A stretch of DNA of 64,000 nucleotides from Ignavibacteria bacterium (GTDB taxonomy: Bacteria; Bacteroidota; Ignavibacteria; Ignavibacteriales; SURF-24), in the NCBI GenBank assembly GCA_025612245.1, contig JAAXKQ010000019.1:1-64000 (forward strand), given 5' to 3'. Every line of letters begins with the position of its first letter. Position 1 is the first letter of the stretch. The position numbers and the translations under genes are program-made. The notes beneath the pieces are model-generated. The model saw only the letters and a program-made list of their open reading frames with translations, was not told where the DNA came from and did no database searches. Positions 1-7,715 of this stretch are shown here, piece by piece.

Positions 1-38
1 AAGTAAGTCTGTAGACTTAAAAAAATACTCCATCTATA

Positions 39-74
39 AAGAAAAGGGCTGCCTAAGATGGCAGCCCTTTTCTT
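39..74. terminator. Strong hairpin, probable bidirectional terminator
   Basis: A perfect 15-bp stem (39-53 with 60-74) encloses a 6-nt loop. One flank of the stem is AAGAAAAGG and the other CCTTTTCTT, so a T-rich strand follows the GC core in either direction. It lies just beyond the stop of the last minus-strand gene of the phage cassette (98-337) and therefore probably ends that transcription unit. Confidence 0.85.
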
Positions 75-97
75 GACAAGATTAAGAAGAGGAATTC

Positions 98-337
98 TTA
101 AATTTCCTTTCCTACAAACTCATCCTCCTTAATTGTTCTTTCCAGGTATTCTCTATAATAAAGCATAATGCCGTTATTGGAATCCTTTGAAATTGCATAA
201 ACCAGCGCGTTAATTTTGTGTGTCAGAAGCTCCAAGCGGCGGAGCAGTTTTAAGATTCCTCTTCTTAGTGCGGTAAAAACGCCCAATACGACGGCAATAA
301 TCAATGATGCCGCTACAGAGATCAGTACGTTATACAT
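98..337 (-). CDS. Small single-span membrane protein at the end of the phage cassette
   Basis: This 79-residue protein has one hydrophobic segment (about residues 3-24), followed by a basic stretch (RRGILKLLRR) and a charged, probably cytoplasmic, tail. A GAGGT box lies 7 nt before the ATG and supports the start. It is the last gene of the minus-strand virion cassette, after a 194-residue protein and the tail fibre. A short membrane protein at the end of a phage late operon could be a holin-like or lysis accessory protein. There is no family signature to prove this and no endolysin beside it, so the function is unknown. Confidence 0.6.
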   Translation of the reverse strand: MYNVLISVAASLIIAVVLGVFTALRRGILKLLRRLELLTHKINALVYAISKDSNNGIMLYYREYLERTIKEDEFVGKEI

Positions 338-373
338 TATTTACCTCGTTTTTGCGCAATTAAAGCCGGGTTT

Positions 374-958
374 TTAGCAGAATTTTTCCTTGTACTGCAA
401 TAAAATTTCCGTCTCCAGCTCAAGGTTGCCGCTAAAGCAGTATTCCTTATTCTGCAGGATGTCGAAGGCAACGAGTCCGGAATCATTTGAAATTCCGTCT
501 ACGAGAAGTGTAAAAAGCTGTCTTGCCGGTGCATGCAGGCCGTAAAGGCCCTTGATCAGGCCGTCAGTGTAGCTTTCCCTTAATGCAACCATCTGGTCAG
601 TTATCTCACTGCAAAGATCAAACTTTACGAGCAGCCTGAGCCTGAGGTAAATATTCCGGATTTTTGCAGATGAGCGGAACAGAGTGCTGTTCAGGTCAAC
701 CGATTCGCCCCGGTAGTTCAGTACGGCAACGTCGCGCATGCCGTAGAGAAGGATTTCGCCGCTTTGAAGCTGATATTCAGGACTGCCGAATACGACGCGC
801 TTAATGTCTACCTTAAAGCCGTTGGCCAGGGTTATGGCTTCCAGGTTCTGCCTTAGAGCCATGAGAATCAGGTATCGGTAATTTATATCCCCCTGATCGC
901 TCTGCCTGTTTCCTGCAAGGCAAAAGGGAACAAGTCCGTATGTAGAATTGCCAAACAT
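374..958 (-). CDS. Phage-associated protein of unknown function (possible tail-terminator-like)
   Basis: This soluble 194-residue protein lies between the tail fibre and the small membrane protein, 40 bp after the fibre stop. Its N-terminal half (YRYLILMALRQNLEAITLANG, then VKVDIKRVV-like and LYGMRDVAVLNYRG segments) resembles the opening of phage tail-terminator/minor tail proteins, in which a helix computing a span of the reading precedes a beta strand. That likeness is by eye only. No catalytic motif, signal peptide or membrane span is seen. The gene order on the minus strand makes a virion role the simplest inference. Confidence 0.5.
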   Translation of the reverse strand: MFGNSTYGLVPFCLAGNRQSDQGDINYRYLILMALRQNLEAITLANGFKVDIKRVVFGSPEYQLQSGEILLYGMRDVAVLNYRGESVDLNSTLFRSSAKIRNIYLRLRLLVKFDLCSEITDQMVALRESYTDGLIKGLYGLHAPARQLFTLLVDGISNDSGLVAFDILQNKEYCFSGNLELETEILLQYKEKFC

Positions 959-998
959 ATTTTATTCTGCTCGCATTATGCTTATCGTTTTTGCCTGG

Positions 999-2204
999 TT
1001 ATCTGATTTTGTACATTTCCACCACAGAGACCCATCTGACCGTTTTCGCGGTTTCTCCGGTAACCCTCAGAATGAGAGCGCCATTTACAGTATCGGCGGC
1101 AAAATTTGCATCCCATGAGGAAGAAGCTTTATGAATTACGGTTTTCAGGCACGTAAAAAGCTGTACCGATGAGGCTCCCGCGCCGCGGGTAATAAGTCCT
1201 TTTATTTCAAAAAATGCGGCGTCTGCCAGGTTTCCCGAAGTATGGGCGGTAATTCTGGCGCAAAAGCCCGCGGCCAGGTTGTCCTCAAGAACGATTCTAT
1301 CCGAGGGAGGGGAGATAAATATTTCAGATGGAATTCCGTCCTGAGTAAATCCGCAAAGGCTCAGGCGCGAGAGCTGCGCGTCGCCATAATCGGTAATATA
1401 ACCTGAAGCGAAGGCATGTTCACCTTTAAGCCTTGCCGTTGCCCCCAGTCCTTCAGTATGCGAGTAGGGGCCCAGTGCCGAGGTATGAGTCCCCTCGGCA
1501 TGAGAGTAGTTTCCCTGGGAGATAGTCTGGAACCCCTCGGCATGCGAGGAGCTTCCCGGGGCCTGGCAGGACTGGCCCTCGGCGTGGGAGCTTAGGCCGG
1601 AAGCGGAGGTAAAATATCCTTCCGAATGGGAGGACATACCGGAGGAGGTATTAGAGCGGCCTTCAGAATGAGAACCCAGGCCCGAGGCGGTGTTACCGCT
1701 TCCGGAGGCAAAGGAGCAGAAGCCGCTCGCGGTATTATTCGATCCCGAGGCAATAAAGCTGGCTTCACCCGAGGCTACCTGTGTGCTGCTTTCACGGAGG
1801 AACTGGAAGTCGGTTGCATCATCACCGCGCTCGTTTCCGAAAGTATTTCCCGTTATAATTCCATGCCTGCCGTTTACAAGCTCCTCGTAGGCGGCTTTAG
1901 TAAAGGAGAGGATTAACTTATAGATTCTCCCGGGTGCGTTTTTCGTGCTGGCGACTATGCCTTCCTCCCCGCGCCTGAGTTTCAGCAGACTGCCTTCAAG
2001 TGCCGTAACTCTGACAATCTCCCTGTGGGGGTCGTCGGATGGATTTTTATAATCTGTGTAGTTGAACCATACCAGGTTATAGTATCCCTCGGCCTTGGGG
2101 TCCGGCAGCTTTGCCGCCTCGCCATCCATGAGTTCAATGGTTGTACAGAGCTCATCGTAGCCCGATTTGACTTCAACCATGCAGAAATTTCTTACCGGTT
2201 GCAT
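999..2204 (-). CDS. Phage tail fibre / receptor-binding protein with SHAEG repeats
   Basis: This 401-residue protein has three parts. Residues 1-120 resemble the N-terminal module of many tail fibres (REIVRVTALEGSLLKLRRGEEG, then a region ending in AAYEELVNG). Residues about 140-265 form a run of roughly 14-residue repeats with SHAEG, SHSEG or SHTEG cores and A/S-x-G spacers, a left-handed YadA-head-like beta roll common in trimeric fibres. Residues about 290-401 are a globular tip ending in WVSVVEMYKIR. There is no signal peptide, so a virion fibre is favoured over an autotransporter adhesin, and the upstream capsid genes agree. No reverse transcriptase or variable repeat is visible, so there is no sign of diversity generation. 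It follows the interrupted connector gene directly, where tail-tube and tape-measure genes would normally lie. Confidence 0.8.
   Translation of the reverse strand: MQPVRNFCMVEVKSGYDELCTTIELMDGEAAKLPDPKAEGYYNLVWFNYTDYKNPSDDPHREIVRVTALEGSLLKLRRGEEGIVASTKNAPGRIYKLILSFTKAAYEELVNGRHGIITGNTFGNERGDDATDFQFLRESSTQVASGEASFIASGSNNTASGFCSFASGSGNTASGLGSHSEGRSNTSSGMSSHSEGYFTSASGLSSHAEGQSCQAPGSSSHAEGFQTISQGNYSHAEGTHTSALGPYSHTEGLGATARLKGEHAFASGYITDYGDAQLSRLSLCGFTQDGIPSEIFISPPSDRIVLEDNLAAGFCARITAHTSGNLADAAFFEIKGLITRGAGASSVQLFTCLKTVIHKASSSWDANFAADTVNGALILRVTGETAKTVRWVSVVEMYKIR
1400..1775 (-). repeat. Degenerate in-frame repeats coding the SHAEG beta roll
   Basis: Inside the tail-fibre gene, units of about 42 bp recur with conserved blocks coding SHAEG, SHSEG or SHTEG. 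Seven or so clear units run from the GLGSHSEG unit to the PYSHTEG unit, with more diverged ASG units on the N-terminal side. They are protein-level repeats that keep the reading frame, and unit number could change by slippage or recombination. Confidence 0.7.
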
Positions 2205-2373
2205 ATTAAACCATAATATTAAGTAAAGTTTATAACTAATTAAAAAATAAAGCAGATAAAGAAATTTAAGGATAAGAAGTATGCCTGTAATTCGCCTCTA
2301 TTGGCCTAAGGGAAGACATATCCTGTGGAAGCGATCGGGAGCTAACCAGGGCTTCTAATGTTTTAGAGGAAAG

Positions 2374-2949
2374 CTACACCTTTACGTTCATGTACTTCAG
2401 CAAAATTGCCCTGTGTCTTGGAAGCTCATCCAGGACGAACATTCTCACACTGCCGGTGTGGTTTGCTAAAAGTCCCAGGCGTCCTTCCCCGTGAGGGGAA
2501 TTCTGGTAGATAAGTGCGCACATTTCGCAGGCAACCATCTTGAGGTCGGCTGGAATATCCTGATATCCGCAGACGTATGAGACCCGGTAGTTCAAGATAC
2601 CATCTTCAAAAAGGCCGCGGCACCTGTAAAGAAATTTACCCCTGTAGAGCACCACCCGGTTCATTTCCTCAGGCGAGGCAAAGCAGTCTTTGAATTCGGT
2701 GCCATCCCGGATTTTCAAAGACGTCAGTGAAGTAACGTGCCTGTTGCTTAGAATAAGGAGGTGTGATCCGTCGCCTGAGAGGACCTCGCTGACGCTGCAT
2801 TCCTTAAGCTTCGTGTTGCAGTAATCCTCCATCATCTGGCTGGTGGCATCAATAAGGAAGTCAAAGAAAGAATCCCGGGAAATGTCGGCCTTATTCTAGG
2901 CGAGGTATTCTTTCAATTCTGAAAGTGAAATTATCTGGTTACTGTTCAT
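2374..2949 (-). pseudogene. Phage head-tail connector (gp6-like), interrupted by an in-frame TAG
   Basis: The 153-residue open frame at 2374-2835 has the features of HK97 gp6-like head-tail connectors, including the segment ILNYRVSYVCGYQDIPADLK and a helical segment after it. Reading further upstream in the same frame gives a typical connector N terminus (SELKEYLA, then RDSFFDFLIDATSQ) back to an ATG at 2947-2949. That ATG has a GGGAGAG box 8 nt upstream. The only interruption is a TAG at 2896-2898, codon 18 of a 192-codon frame. The internal ATG at 2833-2835 has no Shine-Dalgarno sequence. The gene is therefore probably inactivated by a nonsense mutation, or read through by a suppressor. It sits between the capsid gene and the tail fibre. 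Confidence 0.75.
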
Positions 2950-3010
2950 TAAAGCTCTCCCAAAGAAGACCTGAATCCTGAAAAATATACGTTTCAAATT
3001 AAGATTATTT

Positions 3011-4126
3011 CTATGCAGCAGAGGTTTTGGCTACTGCAAATCCGCCCGGCAGGAGGACGGCGATGCCGACGCGTTCCATAGCCCTGAGCGCCTGTTCAGC
3101 CCGTTCGAACATGCTTTCGCTGTTAATTACGGCGCTGTCGGATATCTTAAAGGCAATTTCGCCCTTGCCTGCAAGTCCGATATTTCTTGCGTTTCCGAAA
3201 GCCAAAAACGGTGTATTTGCCGCCACGGCGGATTTTGCCGGCATGGCATCCACTTTTTCGACCGGGTATCCCATCAGTTCCTCGATGGGACCATTACCGG
3301 GTTTAAGCAGAATGGGGTTGCCTGCAGAATCCTTAATTTTCCTGATTTCTCCAAAAATACTCGGGTGAGCGAACCAGCGAGAGCCCCTCAGTTTTGCCGT
3401 CGACAGGCAGCTCTGCATGTCAACCAGGTCGTCATATCCCAGGCTTGAAATGCTAGCTCCCTTAAGTGTTACAGCGTTTACTCCAGAAGCATGGAGCAGT
3501 CCCGTAAACGGAGCGCCCGAACCCGCAAAGCCCTGTTGATCCTCGGCGAATGCAATACGCTCTCCATAGCGTTCCATGAGAAAGTCGTAAAGCACTATAA
3601 GGCAGTCACTTAGCAGCTCTTCTGTAACGGTTGAAATAGCGGCTACTTTTTTGAGAATCAGGTTAACATCCTCAAACGACGGTTCGCTAGAAGCAATTAC
3701 GCCTTTCTCGTTAATCCAGCTGACAGATATATCGGAGAGGAGTCTTGGAATATGAAGGCTGTCGGATTTAACGCGGCTCATGTCGAAATAAGACCCATAG
3801 CGGCGAAGAACGCCGTAATCATTTACAAAGTGCAGAATATCAGAAGCCACTTCTTCGGGCACCAGGTAGCCGCCGTCGGAAGCCACCCCATCGGATAAGG
3901 CCTGTTGAAGTATCGGCTCATACTGCTTATTGTGCATATAGCATAAAAGCTGCAGGAAGCGCTCTTTCTTGCCGGTTTTTAGCTGTTCCTGCTCTTCCTG
4001 CTGAGGATTAATTTTATACCTGGCGTCAATCTTATCCATTCCAAGCGCCTTTACGGCGGCATCGACAGCCTGAGTCTGCAGAGCGAGGAATTCTTCTTTT
4101 GTGAGCTGAATTACACCGTTTTCCAT
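3011..4126 (-). CDS. Phage major capsid protein, HK97 fold
   Basis: This protein forms the icosahedral shell. After an N-terminal helical scaffold-like segment (about residues 1-80, normally removed by the prohead protease) comes the HK97-type body: VPEEVASDILHFVNDYGVLRRYG, the strand block SWINEKGVIASSEPSFEDVNL, and the conserved middle segment GSGAPFTGLLHASGV. The start at 4126 (MENGVIQLTKEEF) is chosen because GGAGG lies 5 nt upstream; a longer frame to 4177 has no ribosome site. The length, about 371 residues, is normal for the family. It stands directly downstream of the protease and portal genes in the canonical order. Confidence 0.92.
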   Translation of the reverse strand: MENGVIQLTKEEFLALQTQAVDAAVKALGMDKIDARYKINPQQEEQEQLKTGKKERFLQLLCYMHNKQYEPILQQALSDGVASDGGYLVPEEVASDILHFVNDYGVLRRYGSYFDMSRVKSDSLHIPRLLSDISVSWINEKGVIASSEPSFEDVNLILKKVAAISTVTEELLSDCLIVLYDFLMERYGERIAFAEDQQGFAGSGAPFTGLLHASGVNAVTLKGASISSLGYDDLVDMQSCLSTAKLRGSRWFAHPSIFGEIRKIKDSAGNPILLKPGNGPIEELMGYPVEKVDAMPAKSAVAANTPFLAFGNARNIGLAGKGEIAFKISDSAVINSESMFERAEQALRAMERVGIAVLLPGGFAVAKTSAA

Positions 4127-4299
4127 AGAAACCTCCAGCGGGATTGTTTTAGGGGTGAGAAAAAATGAATTATTCATGATGATTTAAATATTCGGGAAAT
4201 ATGTTTCCTGAAATAAAGTAGTTTATAAGGAATTGATTTCCGGCAAAGGGGAAAGTCTGGATTTTTTTTAGAATGGGCCAATAAGAGACGCGCAAAATT

Positions 4300-4875
4300 T
4301 CAGATGCCCTTTAGTCTTTTTGCATATTCAGCTGCAAACAGAGGTATTTCGTGTTTGAGTCTCTCAAAATCGTCCTCGGCTTTTCCGTTAAGGCTCTGGA
4401 TGAGGAGTTCATCTTGAATGAGCCCCTGTCCGACTGCAACCGTTATTGCATCAGCATCCATGGGAACGCTTACGGCGGAAACTTCCAGGAGAATCCAGCT
4501 TGTAATGTGAAGGATTTCCTTACCTCCTTCCTTATCGGTTTTCATTTCCAGGGGCAGAAAGCCGATTGACCAGCTCGTAAGAAAGCCCTCCTGGTAGAGC
4601 CTGAAGATGTCGCCTGCAAGCTGAGTATGGTTAAACTCAAAAGTAGCAAGAATGCCGCCGGATTCGACGCTGAGCTCCACACAGCGGGCGATAATCTTTG
4701 TATCATCGTGAAAGGCGAGTACTACAGGGCTCTTAAAATAATCCTCGAATCTTCCTCCTTCAGGATCAATCCTTCGTCCTCCGCGGTTTATGCCGGCCGT
4801 GACGATATAGCATTGAAGCGTTTTATTCTCAGAAGCCCGCATCTCCGAGACCAGCACCTGTTTCATCTTTTCCAT
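4300..4875 (-). CDS. HK97-family prohead protease (peptidase S78)
   Basis: This serine protease cleaves the delta domain of the capsid protein during prohead maturation and is itself packaged. The 191-residue length fits the family. The likely catalytic His is H56 in VVLAFHDDTK and the likely Ser is S103 in the LTSWSIGF block, followed by the strand EILHITSWILLEVSAVSVP that is typical of S78 enzymes. An AGGAG box lies 6 nt before the ATG at 4875. It sits between portal and capsid genes, the order found in HK97-like phages and gene transfer agents. Confidence 0.92.
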   Translation of the reverse strand: MEKMKQVLVSEMRASENKTLQCYIVTAGINRGGRRIDPEGGRFEDYFKSPVVLAFHDDTKIIARCVELSVESGGILATFEFNHTQLAGDIFRLYQEGFLTSWSIGFLPLEMKTDKEGGKEILHITSWILLEVSAVSVPMDADAITVAVGQGLIQDELLIQSLNGKAEDDFERLKHEIPLFAAEYAKRLKGI

Positions 4876-4916
4876 ATGTTCTCCTTTTTGCGAGTCAATT
4901 GTTTTTGGGAAGCATG

Positions 4917-4985
4917 AAGTAATTAGTAAGTAGTAATTAGTAAGGAGTATGTAGTAAGTAGTATAGAGTATGGAGTAAGGAGGAG
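4917..4985. repeat. AGTA-type low-complexity tandem repeat
   Basis: The stretch between the portal stop and the protease start is built almost wholly from degenerate AGTA, ATTAGTA and AGTATGG units, with an imperfect doublet of AGTAATTAGTAAGT at its left end. It is AT-rich, non-coding and unlike the flanking genes. No protein or spacer structure is seen. Confidence 0.75.
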
Positions 4986-5015
4986 GAAAAAGGAAGAGCT
5001 TTGGAGACCGAAGGA

Positions 5016-6173
5016 TCAGATTCCGTAGCCTTCCTCCTGCCTTATCTCATCTGAACTGAGCCAGCCGTACTTGCGGCCGTTCTCATAATATTTCAGCCTT
5101 AATTCCAAATCGCGCGGCACGACGTCATCATGCATTACAAAAAAAAATTCACCGAATTCTCTTTGCACCAGCTGTGTAAATTTAATTGAAAAATACCTGC
5201 ACAGGGGTTCTATTGCATTGCTGAGGTAAGTGAAATTTGCGGCTTCTGCATTTGCACGGTTTACGTCGGCTACAATTCCCAGTTTGCTTGCAGGCACGCG
5301 GAATGCCCCGAGGATTTCATCGCGCACATTTTTCCTTGAGGCTGAAAAGTCCAGCTCCCTGGCGGAAGTTTTGTGAATGTTAAGCTTCAGTCCGTTATCC
5401 AGCACTGGTACGGAAGACGTCCTGCGCAGGCCGCCATATTTTGCACGGAACTGTTCCTGAAGCTCGCGCGCAAGCTCAAGTCCCAGGTCCTTATCCGTTT
5501 CAAGGGAGACGGGGGGAACAGGCTGGTTAAAGCTTTCCACCTGGAAAGCCAACTCGAGGTTATTAACGTTAATGATGTCTGCTATTGCCAGAATTATGCT
5601 TTGTCCGTAGAAAAGATCTCCCGCCTTCTGGTGCTTAAAATGAATTATGTCTTCCTTTGCAATATCAATTCTTTGTTGACCGGATTTATAGACATAAGAT
5701 TTAATGAGGTCATTTTCTCCGGGAATGATTTTCAGGTATTCGGGCAGAATGGGGTGCAGACGTGAAATTACGTTCATTCTGTTGCGCTCAAGCAGCCAGT
5801 ACATATCACCCGTGGCATCCATATTCTGTACGGTCAGAAGCATAAGTTCATACCAGGAAAGGTCATAGCCCGGATCATAAAAAAGGTGAACGAAAGGATG
5901 GTCGGGCACTTCTTCGGTTACTGTGCGTCCGTTTTTAGCCGAGCGGCGGTAAAGCCTGAAGGCAGTCTTTGCAACATCCTCGCTTCTTAGAGCAATAGCG
6001 GAGAAAACCCAGCTCCTGATTTCATTATAAAGCTGCTGCTTCTGTGAAAACCTGGAAAGCCCCGGGGAAGAGCCCGGTAAATCGATCTCTTTGCTCACCC
6101 GGTAATTAAAGCTGCTGCCAGACTGAAGAAGGAGTTTAAGGAAGCCGTTAAGAAGTCTTGTGTAGAGTTTCAT
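5016..6173 (-). CDS. Phage portal protein, HK97 type
   Basis: The portal forms the dodecameric ring at one capsid vertex through which DNA is packaged and ejected. The 385-residue sequence carries family features: an N-terminal region leading to SWVFSAIALRSEDVA, the block WYELMLLTVQNMDATGDMYW, the strand IIHFKHQKAGDLFYGQSII, and the C-terminal helical region LGIVADVNRANAEAANFTYL, which is a portal hallmark. No Shine-Dalgarno sequence is evident at the ATG. It is the first recognisable gene of the virion cassette. The terminase large subunit, normally directly upstream, is absent: the preceding 324 bp hold no gene, and an HNH protein lies beyond them. Confidence 0.92.
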   Translation of the reverse strand: MKLYTRLLNGFLKLLLQSGSSFNYRVSKEIDLPGSSPGLSRFSQKQQLYNEIRSWVFSAIALRSEDVAKTAFRLYRRSAKNGRTVTEEVPDHPFVHLFYDPGYDLSWYELMLLTVQNMDATGDMYWLLERNRMNVISRLHPILPEYLKIIPGENDLIKSYVYKSGQQRIDIAKEDIIHFKHQKAGDLFYGQSIILAIADIINVNNLELAFQVESFNQPVPPVSLETDKDLGLELARELQEQFRAKYGGLRRTSSVPVLDNGLKLNIHKTSARELDFSASRKNVRDEILGAFRVPASKLGIVADVNRANAEAANFTYLSNAIEPLCRYFSIKFTQLVQREFGEFFFVMHDDVVPRDLELRLKYYENGRKYGWLSSDEIRQEEGYGI

Positions 6174-6497
6174 CTGGATTGTTAATATTGTTTTTACAAT
6201 CGCTGTCTTATGTTAAGAATAAATAAAGCTAATGTCAATAAGTTATAAAGCATTAAGCATAATAAAGAAAAAGGAAATGACGGGGCGCACAAAATTAAAT
6301 TTCTTTCCGTATAAAAATTATTCGGCAATGATGTTTTAGAAATAAGGGTAAATGAATTGGATCCGGATGCTGTTTTTGCGGGCCGGAAAAAGCCCGGTCC
6401 AACAGGAATGGGGTGCTTTCCTAAATTGAAGCTGACTTTTCAGAAATGGATTATGAACAGTTTTTTTTGCCCAGGAGGGGGTTTTTAAGTCAGTCTC
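6174..6497. other. Gene-free stretch upstream of the portal gene
   Basis: No credible coding frame is seen on either strand here, and nothing resembles a terminase fragment. The left half is AT-rich and contains, on the minus strand, a TAATTTTG box (6290-6297) that fits the -7 consensus of Bacteroidota promoters, but no -33 partner stands at the expected distance. A GC-rich 7-bp hairpin (GGGCCGG with CCGGTCC, about 6380-6400) lies in the right half. Confidence 0.5.
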
Positions 6498-6887
6498 CTA
6501 GATTGAGCTTAAAACAAAAGCCAGGATCAGAGCTATTACTTTTTCTGTTTTTTTTGCAATAGGGAAAACCTGATGCTGATATGAAACGTAGCATTTAAGG
6601 ACAAAGCTGTTGCCTTTCTGGCGGTTGTTTTCCCACTGGAGGGCCTGGAGGTTATTGAGTTTATCTGTCCCGCCGCGTTCAACAGGAAAAATATGGTCAA
6701 TTTCCCAGCCTGTGCCCATGTGTGTTGTTTTGCCAAAATTCTTTCTTTCAATCCACGCTCCGCAGGGGTCCTTGCGTACCTGTTCCGGATCTGTTCCCGG
6801 GACAGTTCTGGCTTTCTTCCAGACCGCATCTATAACATCCGGAAGGAAAGCATTGCCTTTTGAATCAGTATTGTATAACCGCATCAT
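6498..6887 (-). CDS. HNH nuclease-domain protein
   Basis: This 129-residue protein has a clear HNH core: WEIDHIFPVERGG with D64 and H65 as the general-base region, then NNLQALQWENNRQKGN supplying the Asn and metal-side residues. A CGAW motif precedes it. The full-length N terminus (RLYNTDSKGNAF) resembles that of a widespread bacterial HNH protein family, so it may be a host gene and not part of the virion unit. The last 35 residues are hydrophobic and basic, unusual for the domain, and may reflect read-through into formerly non-coding DNA. In phages such nucleases assist packaging, so its place upstream of the portal keeps that option open. Confidence 0.75.
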   Translation of the reverse strand: MMRLYNTDSKGNAFLPDVIDAVWKKARTVPGTDPEQVRKDPCGAWIERKNFGKTTHMGTGWEIDHIFPVERGGTDKLNNLQALQWENNRQKGNSFVLKCYVSYQHQVFPIAKKTEKVIALILAFVLSSI

Positions 6888-7115
6888 GTTCAGCCCTTAA
6901 TTTATATTAAATTTAGCCGTGAACATTGCCGGTAAAGGAACACTGCTCTTATAAGTGCGATATGGGGAGTAATATAGGGTAATTAAACTATAATTCAAAT
7001 GATTCTGCGCACAGGGGAATAATACAAGAGCCCCGGGCTTTAAGATGATGAGCCTGAGGCAATTATTAAGGTGGGTTGGTAAATAGTTACAGTACTTATT
7101 CTTTAAGGCACTGTT

Positions 7116-7457
7116 TTACATTCCGGCCACATAGATTATCAGGAGGATTAGGCCAATTACTCCAATAATCGGGTGCACGATTGCAAAGTTTCTGGGCGGG
7201 ATCTGCTTTTTCCCTATATCGATTGAAAGCAGATAAAAGCCTCCCAGAGCCGCAATTATCAGGACTATCATGCTTGCGGTAAGAAGGCTGCTGCCGAGTC
7301 GTGCAGCCCCTATGATGACTAAAATCAAGGCTATTGCGTTAAGAACCCCATGAATTGCAACCGACACTTTGGGAGTGATCTTGTTCTGGAGAATATTAGT
7401 CAGGATATGAAGTCCGAATAAAGCACTGATGATTATGATGACGATAGGTGCAATCAT
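7116..7457 (-). CDS. Small four-helix membrane protein of unknown function
   Basis: This 113-residue protein consists almost wholly of four hydrophobic helices (about residues 2-23, 33-51, 56-77 and 92-111) joined by short polar turns, with a basic loop GKKQIPPRNF before the last helix. A GGGGG box lies 6 nt upstream of the ATG. No enzyme motif is visible. It is divergent from the histidine kinase at 7716 and separated from the HNH gene by about 230 bp, so it appears to be a stand-alone gene. The function is unknown. Confidence 0.65.
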   Translation of the reverse strand: MIAPIVIIIISALFGLHILTNILQNKITPKVSVAIHGVLNAIALILVIIGAARLGSSLLTASMIVLIIAALGGFYLLSIDIGKKQIPPRNFAIVHPIIGVIGLILLIIYVAGM

Positions 7458-7624
7458 TTTAACCCCCGCTTTCAGACGTAATGTTCAAAATGTTAGTTAA
7501 GGCTGTCTTTACTGCATTAAAGCAATTTCCACGTAAATAATCAATATCCTGAAATTTTTTCACTTTTATCCGATAATTGGATAGGGCAGAAAATGAAAAA
7601 GGTGAAACCGATAGTTCAGGGCTC

Positions 7625-7667
7625 CGGACAAATTCGACCGGTCTTGTGTAAAAGTTGAATTTGTCCG
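7625..7667. promoter_or_regulatory. Long inverted repeat in a divergent intergenic region
   Basis: The arms CGGACAAATTCGAC (7625-7638) and GTTGAATTTGTCCG (7654-7667) pair over 14 positions with one G-U, around a 15-nt centre. No T tract follows on either strand, so it is not a typical terminator. It lies between divergent genes and ends 49 bp before the kinase ATG at 7716. This placement suits an operator or a leader-RNA hairpin, but the binding factor is unknown. Confidence 0.5.
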
Positions 7668-7715
7668 TATCTACATTTCTAAAAATTCAGTTGTGGAATA
7701 AATCTTACTCTAAAA

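Noticed and set aside
1400-1775. CRISPR-like array suggested by regular 42-bp periodicity
   Set aside because: The repeats are in frame, vary at the DNA level, have no unique spacers and code a known beta-roll pattern.
1626-1916. Plus-strand open frames opposite the tail fibre
   Set aside because: They are shadows of the GC-rich SHAEG repeats and have no ribosome site or family features.
999-2204. Diversity-generating retroelement target in the tail fibre
   Set aside because: No reverse transcriptase gene, template repeat or adenine-biased variable region was found in the window.
3011-4126. Encapsulin nanocompartment in place of a phage capsid
   Set aside because: A portal and a prohead protease lie next to it, and no cargo enzyme gene is near, so a phage capsid is the better reading.
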